The notes beneath the pieces were generated by a model. It was not told the origin of the DNA. It saw nothing but the letters and a program-made list of their open reading frames with translations, and made no database searches. DNA of 64,000 bases from Rhizopus sp. PT2906 (Eukaryota > Mucoromycota > Mucoromycetes > Mucorales > Rhizopodaceae). The stretch's first letter is position 1. Every line of letters starts with the position of its first letter. Of the stretch, positions 12,341-24,583 are shown one piece after another. Made by a program: the position numbers and the translations under genes. Where the stretch lies: positions 124,001-188,000 of the forward strand of contig JAMYHX010000003.1 in assembly GCA_025529335.1 (NCBI GenBank), written 5' to 3'.

Positions 12341-15300
12341 ATGAAAGGATATGCTTATATCTTTTTACATTTATTACTGCTTACACAATATGTATTAGCT
12401 TCACCAAAGTTTAATTCTGGTTAGAAACATCATTAGAATGAACAATCTATACGAATACTCACATCTATTTCTTTTAGTCAACGATGTCGACATTTATGGG
12501 AATAAGTGTCCTTTGCCGTCTTACAACGCATATCCATGTCCGGTACTCTGCGTGCGTGATATCTCACTTTGTCCGCCTAGTAGTAGACCACCCGCTTGTC
12601 CAACAGGCACGACGTACTGCGTCGACGGCAGCTGTCGTGAAAGTTGTCCGGATTCGCTTGTCTCCGCATGCGCCTGCCCTGGAGCTCCTGCATTGGTCGG
12701 TAAAGTGTATTCTTGTGGCTCTCACCTGCTTCAAGTTAATATTGAAAACTTTGTTGTGGAGAATAAAGCTAATCAAAGTGCTGTGGCATGTGCAAAGGCA
12801 GCCAATATATCAGACGTACCAACATGGACAAATAACCCAAGGACAGCCATGTGGCATGAATGTCCTACACCAGACTATGGGCAATTGACATTCACTGAAA
12901 ATGTATTTATCGCTTTATATGTATTTTATGGTGCCTGTTTCTTTACCGTCATAGCATGGACTGTTTATAAAAAGACTGTGGAAAACGTAAGTAGATGATT
13001 TAAGGGGTGATCACGCTTGACTTTTTGCTAACCTTAATCAAGAATAGTTGTCAAAAGCTTCTTATATAAAGACTAAACAGACTAAAACCGATCGCTATAT
13101 ACTGGACGAAAAGGATAAGGGCGATATCAGCCTAGACTACAGTGATGAATCGACTATCGAAGAGGAGGAGGGCACTACTATTCTTGCCTATAGAACTTCT
13201 TGGTTGGGTACCTTTATGCTTGCCTTGTTTTGCCTTGAGACAGTCGGTCATATAGGATATATGATAATGGTAACACAAGATTATTATACAAGCTATTCGG
13301 CCTTTCGCGGCAATTCAGTTGTAGCCACGAGTACCTTCATGGGCATGTGGTATGTCTTATTCGGCTGGTTCGCTAGTCTGACAGTCTTTAGACATCGCCT
13401 GCTCAACTTTTTCAGAATCCGATGCAGTTACAAAGAAGGACAATATGTTCAAGTCGAAAGAAAGGAATCAGGTAATAAGTACTTTAATAACCAAACTCAT
13501 AATATACTAAATAGAGCTGTATACATATAGCAATGATATTCTTACAAGATCAATCCAATGCTGTCATGAGCTCGATAAGATCATTAGAACACTTTGCAAA
13601 ACGCTTAGTTGGACTTGATGTCATTGTCTCAAACGCACCCATTCGATATACATCAAGTGGAACAAAGTACTTTATTTACCAATGTACTAGATATGTCTAC
13701 AATCCAAGCATTGATATGTTCACACCTCATCAATTTCATCTGGGCGATACGCATGCTGAACTTGCTTTACTAACACAGGGCTTAACTAGCCAGGAGGCTA
13801 TGCTTAGAGAAGAGCTGATCGGTCCCAACTTTATTCAGGTGTATGTTCCCAACTTTTTTATGGCCATGTTTCGAGAGTTTTCGTCATTCTTTTATATCTA
13901 CCAATTCACTGTACTTTGGTTATTTTACTATTTGGATTATTGTAAGTGATACTTTACTGTAGTTATTTTTAAATACTTAATGTATTTCTTATAGGGCAGG
14001 TTGGTATTGCGGACACAGCTGTCATCTTGTTATCAGCTCTCGTCAAAGTTATTGTTCGTCTCAGATCCGAAAAACGCATCAAGTCAATGGCTGAATTCAC
14101 AGATCAGGTACACATATTGAGAGACGGTGAGTGGCAACTGAAATCAACGGCAGACCTTTTGCCAGGCGACGTGTTTGAAGTTGCCGAAGGAAAAACAACA
14201 CCGTGTGATGCAGTCGTCTTGTCCGGAAACATTGTAGCTGATGAAAGCTCGCTTACAGGCGAACCTTTACCGATCCGCAAGTTCCCCTTGCGTTCAGATG
14301 ACACGACAGCCTATGATCGTTTGGGCACTAGCAAGATATCAACCATATTTGCAGGAACAATCATCAGTCAAGCACAGGCAACAGATGGGAGAGTGAAAGC
14401 ATTGGCATTAAGCACAGGAACTGCGACAGATAAAGGACAGCTGATCAAAAAAATCCTTTTCCCCACTCGAGTCTCTTTTATCTTTGATGAGCAAATCAAG
14501 ATTGTCATCTTGATTCTACTCTGTTGTGGTCTAATATGCTTAGGTCTGGCTGTTTGGCTGGTTAGCTCAGGAACAAGTAAGTTGTTAGCTCTTCATTTCT
14601 TTGTCCTAATTATTATTTAGCCGCATGGTTTTATTCAATGTTTGCTATTGCACAGTTAGTGTCTCCTCTTCTTCCAGCTGCGTTGGTCGTTGGTCAATCT
14701 GTAGCCGCTGGTAGATTAAGGGAAAAGAACATATTTTGTGTTGATTTACCTCGCATATTGATGGCAGGAAAAGGTAAAGTTGAAAACGCTTCAAAAATGA
14801 CAGCATTCTAAACATCCTGTCTTTAGTTCAACTCTTTTGCTTTGATAAAACAGGCACGTTAACAAAGGAAGGCTTGGAATTTTATGGTGCTCAACCAACG
14901 GCAGAAGTTGATGGCGATATAACCTTTGATCAGCGCCAGGATGATGTGGATAATGTACCTCGTCTCATGCAACTTGGGCTTGCAACTTGCCATGCGGTTA
15001 CTACATTGAACAACAGACTCATAGGAAATCCTGTCGACATAGAAATGTTTCAAGCTTCCAAGTGGACTTTGGGTCAAGAATCTAAATTTGTAGACACCCT
15101 TATTTCTCCTAAAGGTGAGCAAATACATGTCCTGAAGCGTTATGAATTTGTTCATGCACGTATGTCCATGTCGGTTGCCATTTTGGATCCATCCACAAAC
15201 AAAGTACATATTTTTATTAAGGGTGCTTATGAAAAGGTCAAAGACGTAGCCAATCCTCATTCCATACCATCTGACTACGATCTTGTAACCGCAAATCAGG

Positions 15301-16896
15301 CAAGAGAAGGATGTTACGTATTAGCACTGGCCCATCGTGAAGTCGATTATGATAAAGCAGATATAAGCAATTGGACCCGTGACGATATGGAAAAGGACAT
15401 CAATTTCATGGGGCTGATTGTTTTCAAGAACCAGCTAAAAGAAGATACAACCAAGAATATTGCTGAACTTAAGCGAGGCGATACTCGTACAATCATGATT
15501 ACAGGAGACACTGCGCTTACTGGTATCTATATTGCTCGTCAGTGTGGTATGGCGTTACATGGCTCTCGCTTTCTCTTGGGTGACTATGATTCACAATTGA
15601 AACGTGTTGTCTGGACGGACGTGGATGAACCCGAGACATTCCCCGATGTTAATGTGGATGCACCAACAGAAAGGGCAGTTGAATTAGCTGTGACAGGAAA
15701 GGCATTCCAATGGCTCGTGGAGCATAATTTGATTCGAAAGCATTTGTTAAATATTCGAGTGTTTGCTCGAATGACACCCTCAGGAAAGGTACAGTGTGTA
15801 CAGTTGCACATGGAACGTGGTATAACTGCCATGACTGGTGACGGAGGTAATGATTGTGGCGCCCTTCGTGCTGCCCATGTAGGCATTGCTATGTCAGATG
15901 CTGAGGCATCTATTGTGTCTCCGTTTAGTACTAGTAATCGTAGTGTTGCGTCATGTGTTGAACTGCTTCGAGAAGGTAGAGCCGCCCTCGCCACATCATT
16001 AACAGGCTATAAATATCTCATATGTAAGGGAGCATAGTTTTATATCATTTTAACTAATTGATGCTTTGCGTAGTATATGGACAAGTCATGATGATGCTCA
16101 AGATATTCACATTCTACTTTTCTGTTTCCATGTCAGCCAATATTTGGATCGCTGTTGATATATTCATTACTGTTTTCCTGACATGGGCCGTATCACAATC
16201 AAAGGCAGCCGATCAATTAGCATCTCAGCGTCCAACAGCTCAAATATTAGGCCCTCAAACACTTGCATCTGGCATTGGACTAGTTGCTATTAACTGGATT
16301 TATCTAAGTTGTGCTTATGTTTTACTATTCAAGCAAGGTAATGACTACAAGGGTTAATTTATAGTGTGTACTCATTCTAACATACAGAGTTCTTCCGTTG
16401 CAATGAATTTGATTCAAGAGCTGTTGACATGTCCAAATGGATGCTTCTGTCAGATAATTATGAAGGAGAGATATTGGCACTTGTGTGCCTTTTCCAGTTT
16501 ATCAATAACGCAGCAGTGTTTAACTTTGGATACAAATTTAGACAAAGCTTTTACAAGAACTACACCCTTGTCGCCCTTTGGCTTTTATACCTCATCATAG
16601 CTTCTTATTGGCTTTTGGCAGACCCTAACCCATTTGGCTGCTTATTCCGTTTCAATTGTGGTACACCACAGGTGCTACAACAAATCGGATACACACCCCC
16701 TTCCATATCCATTACACCGTATAACACACCTTTAGGGCATAACGTGATGCCTCGTGAATTCAGATGGAAGCTCTGGGGACTCATCATGGGAAACTTGCTC
16801 ACTGCGTTAGTATATGAAAAGTTTGTAGTTTTAGGCCCTGTACACGACTTTCTTGCGAAAACATTCCCCATAAAACGATTGAAGAAGACATTATAA
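12341..16896 (+). CDS. P5B-like P-type ATPase with Cys-rich lumenal N-terminal region
   Basis: Nine exons: 12341-12419, 12478-12986, 13048-13471, 13531-13941, 13995-14576, 14621-14773, 14827-16023, 16074-16337 and 16388-16896, 1375 aa. It starts with a signal peptide (MKGYAYIFLHLLLLTQYVLA). About 130 extracytoplasmic residues rich in Cys and Pro follow (CPVLCVRDISLCPP, CVDGSCRESCPD, CACPGAP), then the first membrane span. Core ATPase motifs are present: DESSLTGEPLP (actuator, about residue 560), DKTGTLT with the phosphorylated Asp near residue 726, and TGDGGNDCGAL with the hinge near 1056. The M4 motif reads SPLLPAAL, nearest to the PPALPAA form of P5B pumps such as ATP13A2/Ypk9 (lysosomal/vacuolar polyamine exporters) and unlike P5A. 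Substrate and vacuolar location are inferred. Confidence 0.92.
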
Positions 16897-16995
16897 AGTA
16901 TATGTATGATTGTACGTTATTGATACATATAATATTTAATAAATAGAAATAAAATGAATGGATATATAATAAAGAATGGTAGTCTCATAGACAGC

Positions 16996-19360
16996 TTAAT
17001 CATATCCTGAAAATGCGTTATGAGCAGCTGAGAAATGTACAGTGCCGGTATCTAAATCAATAGCATAACAGAGGAAAGTGGCATCAATGCTTTAAAGAGA
17101 GAGAAAGAGAGTTAGTCTAGTGATATGTGTCTGTAAAAGAACTTACATGCTCATCATAACATAAGAGTAAAATTGGGATATATAGTAAGGCGTAAGTGTA
17201 CCAATAAGTCCAACGACAAATCCATGTGGTGAATGGAGTTGATGTGTTGCATAAATATATGCAGATAGGCCTGTCGTTAGTGCAATCACTGCTGTACCAA
17301 TGTGTAAAATAATTTGTGTCAAAAAGTCTATGTATAAACATGATTAGATTATATAAAAGAAAGTATAGCTGACAAACCTCCAAAAATGCCGCTTAACAAG
17401 TTTCTTCTAAAGATCTTTGTAGCTGATTTTGCTGCTGAAAAGAAGTTTTCACCCGTGATTCCAGCTAGACCCACTGTATAATGATTCACTGTGCTAACAA
17501 TAGGGTCTATAAGTCGTAGGATAAACTCAACCACGCTGACCAAGGGCCTTGTTTTTTTAGAATACTAGTCATGGTATTAGTATATAATTGAATCGCAAAC
17601 TAAATTATTCACATGCCTTCTTTAATTGCCTTGTCACAAACTGTAAAAAGTGAACAAGGGACATGAGAAATCCTGCCAGAGCAATGGTACCAAATGATGT
17701 GGTCATTCCCTTTATAATGGAAACTTTCCACACACTCATTGATGTGCTAGATATTTCATTTCTGTGAAAGTACCATTGGGCGGTCATACCAGATAATGCA
17801 AACCTAGATATGAAGGTTAATATATTTATACTCTATTCTTTTTTCTTATTTACTTTTCAAGGTAAATCAGTATCATTGATGTCCACATGTAAAAGAATAT
17901 GTAAAATGCTGCTAAATAATAGGCATAATTGTTGACTATCCATATGGCTTCTTTATGTTGAATAATATATTAACAAAGTATTTGAGAATGTCATACAACT
18001 TACTTGATAAGGTAGAAGGATTGCTCAATCGGCCAATGAGCCATAATCGATTGAAAAAAGTGATCCATATGCTTGTGAATAGAATAAAGACAGTAAGCAG
18101 TAAGATTGGCACAATTAAGATAGCGGGATTTGAGCGAATCATGTCGCACGCAAGCTATCAAATAAATACGTAAGCCCCTCTTGACTCATACTGTATCTCT
18201 TTGTTTACTTCTATAACAGAGATTGTCTTGTTAATTCTATGTCTACGATCATATACGACTTTAATGTAAATCAAGCTTAATATAAGCGGTATAATTGATA
18301 TCCAAGTAAGCCTAATAAGGGAGCATAAGATTCATAAAGATAACGATGAACTGAAAATTACCCAGTATCTCTAAACGAGAATTCTTCATTTCCTTCATAA
18401 ATGTCTATGTATTGTAATGACTCTACTAGTGACCATATAAAACAGACACTTAATGCTACTGGCACACAAATCACTGTGCCCCATACAAGTGCCTTTTCAT
18501 CAACATGTTATTATTATTTGTTTCTAAGCGTGATCAATGACTTACTTTTGTAAACATTCGTAAAATGATCAGCCAAAAGGTAGCAATAACCAAAGACGTT
18601 GCAATAACCGTAGCCAACATGCCTGCACTGTCTTTTATTACTTTAAAAGTGGATTCTTTTACAAGGTCTTCTACAGCATGTGTCTATACAAAGAGGAATT
18701 GGTAAAGGAGTGCATGCAAGTATGTTTTGTCTTACATCGGTTGTAAATAATATAATGATGCCTGATATAAGAAATATTGAAAATGCTATCCCATAAAGTA
18801 AAGCAAAGATAGGATCCTTATATTTTCGATCCATTTGACTTAATTCAGGTGGTATCTAAATAGAGAAATTTTAAAATGTCAAATATATAAATTACGTAAC
18901 TATTTACAGATGAAGTTATCGGTAGCAGTGAATCGGTTAATGATTTTGGATTGAGTGGTGGTAGAGTAGAGGATGGCTCTAGTAGTGGATCAAGATAGAT
19001 AGCAGAAGGTTTCTACAAAAAAAGAGAGAGAGACAGTCGCGCAGTTAATAGATTGTAATTTTAAATAGATTGAATATTTACAGGACTTTCTTCATAGCTT
19101 TCTCCAATATCCGATACTACATTACTTTGTTCGAATAGTAATTGACTTCTGTCCGAATATGCATTTGAGAAACTAAGGGGTATACTGTCTTCATTGATAT
19201 GGTCACTTTGATGAACTGAATAAAACAGGCTATGTGAATACTCCTCTTCATTCTCCGATTCAGCATCCATCTGTGCATAGTATCCACTTCTTTTTCCATA
19301 AATGATACTATTTTTTATATTAGAAATAGCTTCTTTTGCGAAATGGATAGATTGCTCCAT
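16996..19360 (-). CDS. Choline-transporter-like (CTL/SLC44/Pns1 family) membrane protein
   Basis: Twelve exons: 19082-19360, 18908-19012, 18736-18855, 18546-18683, 18362-18492, 18209-18311, 18004-18154, 17854-17950, 17617-17803, 17378-17564, 17147-17327 and 16996-17089, 590 aa. A cytosolic N-terminus rich in Ser/Glu is followed by about ten hydrophobic segments. Family signatures are MTAQWYFHRNE, GMTTSFGTIALAGFLMSLVH, VGLAGITGENFFSAAK and, at the end, DATFLCYAIDLDTGTVHFSA. Members sit in the plasma membrane or organelles; choline transport is shown for some animal members, while fungal Pns1 function is unclear. Keeping the frame between 17617 and 17564 requires a GC-AG intron (donor AAG|GCATGT). 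The start at 19360 is preferred over an in-frame Met at 19390. Its stop lies 99 nt from that of the convergent ATPase gene. Confidence 0.88.
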
Positions 19361-19636
19361 GTCGAAACAAGATAAAATAAAAATAAACAAGAAAAAGAAA
19401 AAGGTAGTTGTCTTTTTTTTCGGTTTTCATGCAGCATCGTGACTTGTCATTCAACGTGACTCTTTCCAACAAGAGCAATGATAACAAATTTAATCCAAAG
19501 AACAAGCTATTTCGTATTCTTTTTTCATTTTATTGTGCGTTGAATGTTTATTATTATTTTTATTAACCACAACGTTTTTCTACAAAGTATCTTTTTCTTT
19601 CTTTTTTTTTTTGAGGTAATGTATACAGACTTTTTT

Positions 19637-22600
19637 TTATGCTCTGCGTTTTCTTGCTTCTGCCATTTGAATACGCTTGAATCCATTTATTAAGTCATCC
19701 ACTTGAGGATAAGACACGTTTCTCAAACGATAACCATCTGGCAGTACCTTGACAACCTAAGTTGAAATTTAATGTCTATTGTCTTTACACATTTTATATA
19801 TATACTTTACCCATCGCATAGGTGGTCCTTTTACACTTATTTTAAAGCCTAAATCAAAGTAGCCTGCTTTTTCACTTTGACAAAAGCCATAAGCTGACAT
19901 CTTTGGATTCGCTTGAGTTAATGCTGTTAAATGCTCGTTCAATGCACGGCTACCACCAGGTACATATTTAGGATGTGCCATAATCTCTTCAACTTTGCGT
20001 GCAACCGCTTCGACATAGGTCACAATCAATTCATCCAAATCTTCAAACATCTGGTTGCCGATCTTTAGTTTTGGTGGTGCATGAATATCATTATTGTTCT
20101 TAACTTCTAATACGTCAATATGCTGATAGATTCCGTCATCCACTTTCCATGTAATGGCAATATGATCATAGCCATGTGAAGATGGTCGAATGACCAAGTC
20201 ACCACGTTGACGTGAAGATAAATACTCTTCGGCCTCCATATGATTAAATGGTCTGAACAGTGGATGCTTGATAACACGTTTCGATTTTGATTGTTTACGT
20301 CTGTTTGCCTTTTGCTGTTCTTTATCTTTTGCCTCAGCAGTATGATCATAATATGTATCCTCGGGCAAGCGACGAAGATGTAGATCACTTCCAGGCTTGG
20401 TATCTGAAGGTTTACAAGACAATTCTATCGTAAACTTGTCACGATCGATTCTTAATACTTTACAGTTGATTGTTTGTCCAACTTTTAGTACATCAGATAC
20501 ATTCATGACACGTTCATCAGAAACATTGTTGACATAAATGATTCCTTCCAAACCAGAGTCAAGCACACAGTTTGCAACTTTGCCACGACAGGCAACCACC
20601 ATCGCTGGTATGATAAAGCCTTCACTCAACTGTTGACGCGTTTCTCCAGTCACCATGACAAATTGTTCTTCCATCGTAGGGCGAGCATATCGGTTACGAC
20701 GATCATGATAAGGACCCTGAAGTTCAAGCTTTATATGCTCTAATATTTGTCGCTTAGGCGCATTGTACTGCTTACGCAGAACAACAGCATAGTCGTCCAA
20801 AATTAAGTCGTTCAGCTTGTCAGGATATTCCTTAATCACACGAGTGACAACAGCCACCTTGGAGTCATAGTCATCCATTTCGTCTTCGTCAATTTCAAGG
20901 GCATCAGCAGCCATTTTTCTCGCCAATTCGTAATCCTGAGGATGAATACGTGTGTCATCTAAAATATCTGCTCCATCTACATCTCGAATGCGAAGATAAC
21001 TTGCACAGTTCATAAATGTATTTGCTGGTGTCAATTTACGAAGTACAAGAGCTGTACGGCTTTCAAGTTCACCCGTCGCTTCAATCTTTTTCAAGATGCT
21101 TTGGGCCTTACGAGGGCCAAACCCACAGACATATTGAAGAGCGCTAGCCAGATAGGGACTTTGAACGGCTGCATTGATATCAACGCCCAAGTCATTAATA
21201 ACGCTAATCAATGCGCGTTCCAAGTAAAATAACAGTGTATCTTCGGGTATCAGATGTTGAAGGTCATGATGGTGAATGGCCAACAAGTCGCGACCTAAGC
21301 TAGCGTATTCCATCACGGGATTTTGAAGTCGACGAGCAAGGGAGATACAGTACCTCATCGTCTCTGTATGCTCGGGGAATTCTTGCTGAGCACGGCGTGA
21401 ACTCTTGTAGAGTCTTGCTGTTTCGTCATCTACGATCACCATGTCCATTTTAGAAAGCCCACTTTGCTCGTTCGACTGATTGATTTCACTTAGCATCGTT
21501 TGCATATGTTTTATCACTTTGCGTATCTCTGCATTGTAACCTGCAACACCTAGTACGTTGGCCTTTTTTGACTTGATGAACTCGGAGAGTTGCTTCCAAT
21601 CCTTCTCGTCTTTCAAATTAGGCACTTCTATCTGATCCAATACTTTTCCACGTTGGTTTACAAAGACTGCAACAACTGGGTCTTTATGAGTACCGTTCCC
21701 AGCTGTAACTGTGACTACGCGAGGAACTGCACTCTTGAATTGAGATTCTGGACCTCTAAATGGTCCAACATTGATTTTGTTGTAAAGACTGGTAAAGGCT
21801 GCATGACAAACAGACTCTTGAGCTTCCATGCGTAGTTTTTCACGTACATGCTTTTTCATCAATGGAAGTAAGTATTCTTGCAATGCCAAGTTCAAGACTT
21901 CCTTTCGTTGCTCGTTCCATTGCTGTACAGAGTCACTGAAGCCATCTGAAAGGTAAAACTCACACATTCGGCCGAGCCAGGAAGGATAGTCTTGGATGCT
22001 TATGGTCACATTCAAAAGACCATCTGCTTCACCCTTCAATATTTGCAAGAACTGTCCATCCTTAAAGGCGTCGCGGGGTTTATCTGATAAGTACTTGAAA
22101 GGTTTCATCGGATGAAGATCATCAATCACGGTATACCCTTTTTCTGTTGGTCTGACTGTCACTGTACCATAAGCTTCCCAATCACGACGCATCGCTCTAC
22201 GTACTTGTGGGTCATAAGCAAGCTCTTGAGCCAAAATAGATCGAGCAGCCTTCAAGACTTTGTGTTCATCTGTGAATACATTGTCAATATAGAGATGTGC
22301 TTCTGCAATAGGATCCAAAGGACTGTCTTCGGGGAAATATTGACGTGTACTTTCCATGTAGTTTGTACCAAATTGTCTTGCTGTAACGCCGAATTTGGGT
22401 AAAAGATTATGAATACCAGAATCTTTACTAGATTGATACAAGGATTTTGTAGTGGGACGTTTAGGCCCACGATTATGCTGCTGAATAGCATTGATCCTTT
22501 CAGAAAAGTTGAGATTGACATATTCAGTTAAATCGGTGATTTCCTCTACTCTTTCTGCTCTACTCAGTATAGTGTCTACATATTCATCTGTAATCTGTGC

Positions 22601-24139
22601 CTTTTCGAGGAAATCTCTTAAAGCCTGGCGACGCTCTACAAAGCCGTGATATTTGAAATCCCAGTCGTATATCTCCCAAAGATCTTTTTCTGTCAAAATT
22701 TCTTTACTAATGCCTGTGTCTTTGTTAATTTCTGTAAAGAAATCTCGACGATGGTCTTTGATATGAGGCACTTCTAAGAATTCACGAGTGAGGAATCCAA
22801 CAACATACGCGATGGCCGAAATAACCTGTTCGTCAGGCTGTAGCATGCCTCTAGCATTCACCATAGCTTGAGCAATCCAGAGAGCTTCCTCTTGAACCTC
22901 TTCGTTGGTTGCTTGCTCAAATGATTTGTTGGTGCCTTCATATCGCATCTGAAGACGCTCTGGGACATCACGCAAACGAATTTCTTCATCCTGCTCTGTC
23001 ATCATACGTTCTGCAAGCTCGCTAGGTTCAAATATATCAGCCAATTGAGGTTCACGCTCTCTCTCGGCTTCTTCCTCCTAATTTGACATATTTAGACTGA
23101 TATATAAACAGTCAATTGTATGCTTCATACCTCATCATTATATAAAGCCCATTCGTATTCTCTACCATCGCCAAAGATATCGTACATGTCAACAAGTACA
23201 CTAAAGCGGTTGTTAGATACAAGTCTATAAAGATGCATTATGATTCTTACTCTTCGCTCATGCCTTCGGGTAAAATGCTCATCATGTCCATGTTTGCCTT
23301 TCTTCTGCCACGTCGTTCGTCATCGTAACCACGAGCCTCAGCTCTTTCGCCCAGTACTTCATTTAAATCGTCCTCGTCATCCTCATCTGCAATGAAATCT
23401 CCCATATCATCATACATATCACGACGATATCTAGAACGGTCATCGTAATCCTCAGCATAATCATCACGTTGGTTCTGATCTTCAGCCTGTTCTTCATCAG
23501 AGAAAATGTTTCCTACATTTCTTGATTCCTGACGTGACAATTCTTCACGACCGCGTTTAAGACGCTTCAGTTTAGGCTGTTTACAATAAAAGGCGAGTTC
23601 CGTTCAGTGTTTCTACATATTTATCACAAAAAACCCACTTACGCCCGTAGAACGGTTTAACTTGATTCCCATATTTTCTTCAAGCAATTCTAAATCTTCT
23701 TCGTCCAAATCCTCATCGTCTATAATAGCAATATAAATAAGACACGTTTGCCCACGATTATTACACATTGTCTACACATTACAGTCTTCAGCCTTCTTTC
23801 TCTTTTTACGACGAACAGTTACTTCTTCAGACGCATCAGACTCCTCTTCATCGTCTACGATGAATCCTTCTGCAATCTGTATGTAATTCAATTAATACAA
23901 GTAAAAAACATTTTTAGCAAATGTACTTTTCGAGCTTCTTCCTCGTCTTCTTCTTCTTCTTCCTCATCTTCATCATCTTCGTCATTATCATCGTCTTCTA
24001 TTGCGTTTCCAGCACGTCGACGATTATAGGTAATATCTTCACCTTCTTCTTCATCGTCATCGTCGTCTTCTCTACCAAAGCGATGAATGTCGTCTTCGTC
24101 TTGATTAAATATATTAGACTCTTCGTCGCTTCTTGACAT
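19637..24139 (-). CDS. SPT6: Transcription elongation factor / histone chaperone Spt6
   Basis: Seven exons: 23927-24139, 23783-23876, 23643-23719, 23251-23576, 23131-23200, 19811-23077 and 19637-19756, about 1388 aa. The first about 240 residues are strongly acidic (DDDDDEEEGED, EDEEEEEEDEEE), as in all Spt6 proteins. VDMYDIFGDGREYEWAL and ADIFEPSELAERMMTEQDEE are conserved linker motifs. They are followed by the death-like/YqgF core, a helix-hairpin-helix (SALQYVCGFGPRKAQSILKK), an S1 domain (GFIIPAMVVACRGKVANCVL, about residues 1065-1137) and the first SH2 of the tandem (RPFNHMEAEEYLSS, GDLVIRPSS, about 1180-1270). Spt6 travels with RNA polymerase II and reassembles nucleosomes. The intron at 23201-23250 has a CTAAC branch site and makes a 50-nt intron; a nearer AG would give only 26 nt. 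Confidence 0.97.
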
Positions 24140-24583
24140 GTTTTAAGTGTAAAAGAAACTAGTTTTCACAGCTGTGCTTTTTTTAAAAGAAAAAAAAATG
24201 CACAGTTTTGACAAACACATACACACACACGCTTTTCCACCAAAGGAAAAATGACCAATAAAAATTAGCATGGTTAACTAAAGTCACAGTGAAAGCTTGT
24301 CTGAACAACTTGGCCAATCAAACTCCTGAAATTTTCATAAGAGTGAGGCACAGTGTGGATACAGGATTTTACTCTAAAGACAGCACACATCCTAAAGCGA
24401 ACCTCATTTAAACAACAGCTAGCATTGATTAATACTTTCTCTTATTAAAAGCTTCAATTGAATAAGATGATCTGAGAACTGAATGGTTCTTGAGCTGCCT
24501 CCACAATAGTATAAATAGGGCACTCCTTTTGTTTTAAATAAAGAACAACTTAATTGAGTCTGATTATTTCTCGTCTCTTATAT
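24140..24583. other. Intergenic, promoter side of SPT6
   Basis: 444 nt between the SPT6 start and the 3' end of the degenerate gene. A/T tracts and a CA repeat (24218-24232) are seen; no coding frame of note. Confidence 0.5.

Noticed and set aside
23201..23250. A 26-nt ultra-short intron in SPT6 (acceptor at 23225)
   Set aside because: An alternative acceptor at 23201 keeps the same frame, gives a normal 50-nt intron and places a CTAAC branch site 15 nt before it.
23748..24029. Ser-rich and Phe-rich frames on + opposite SPT6 exons
   Set aside because: They are shadows of the acidic GAA/GAC codon runs of SPT6.
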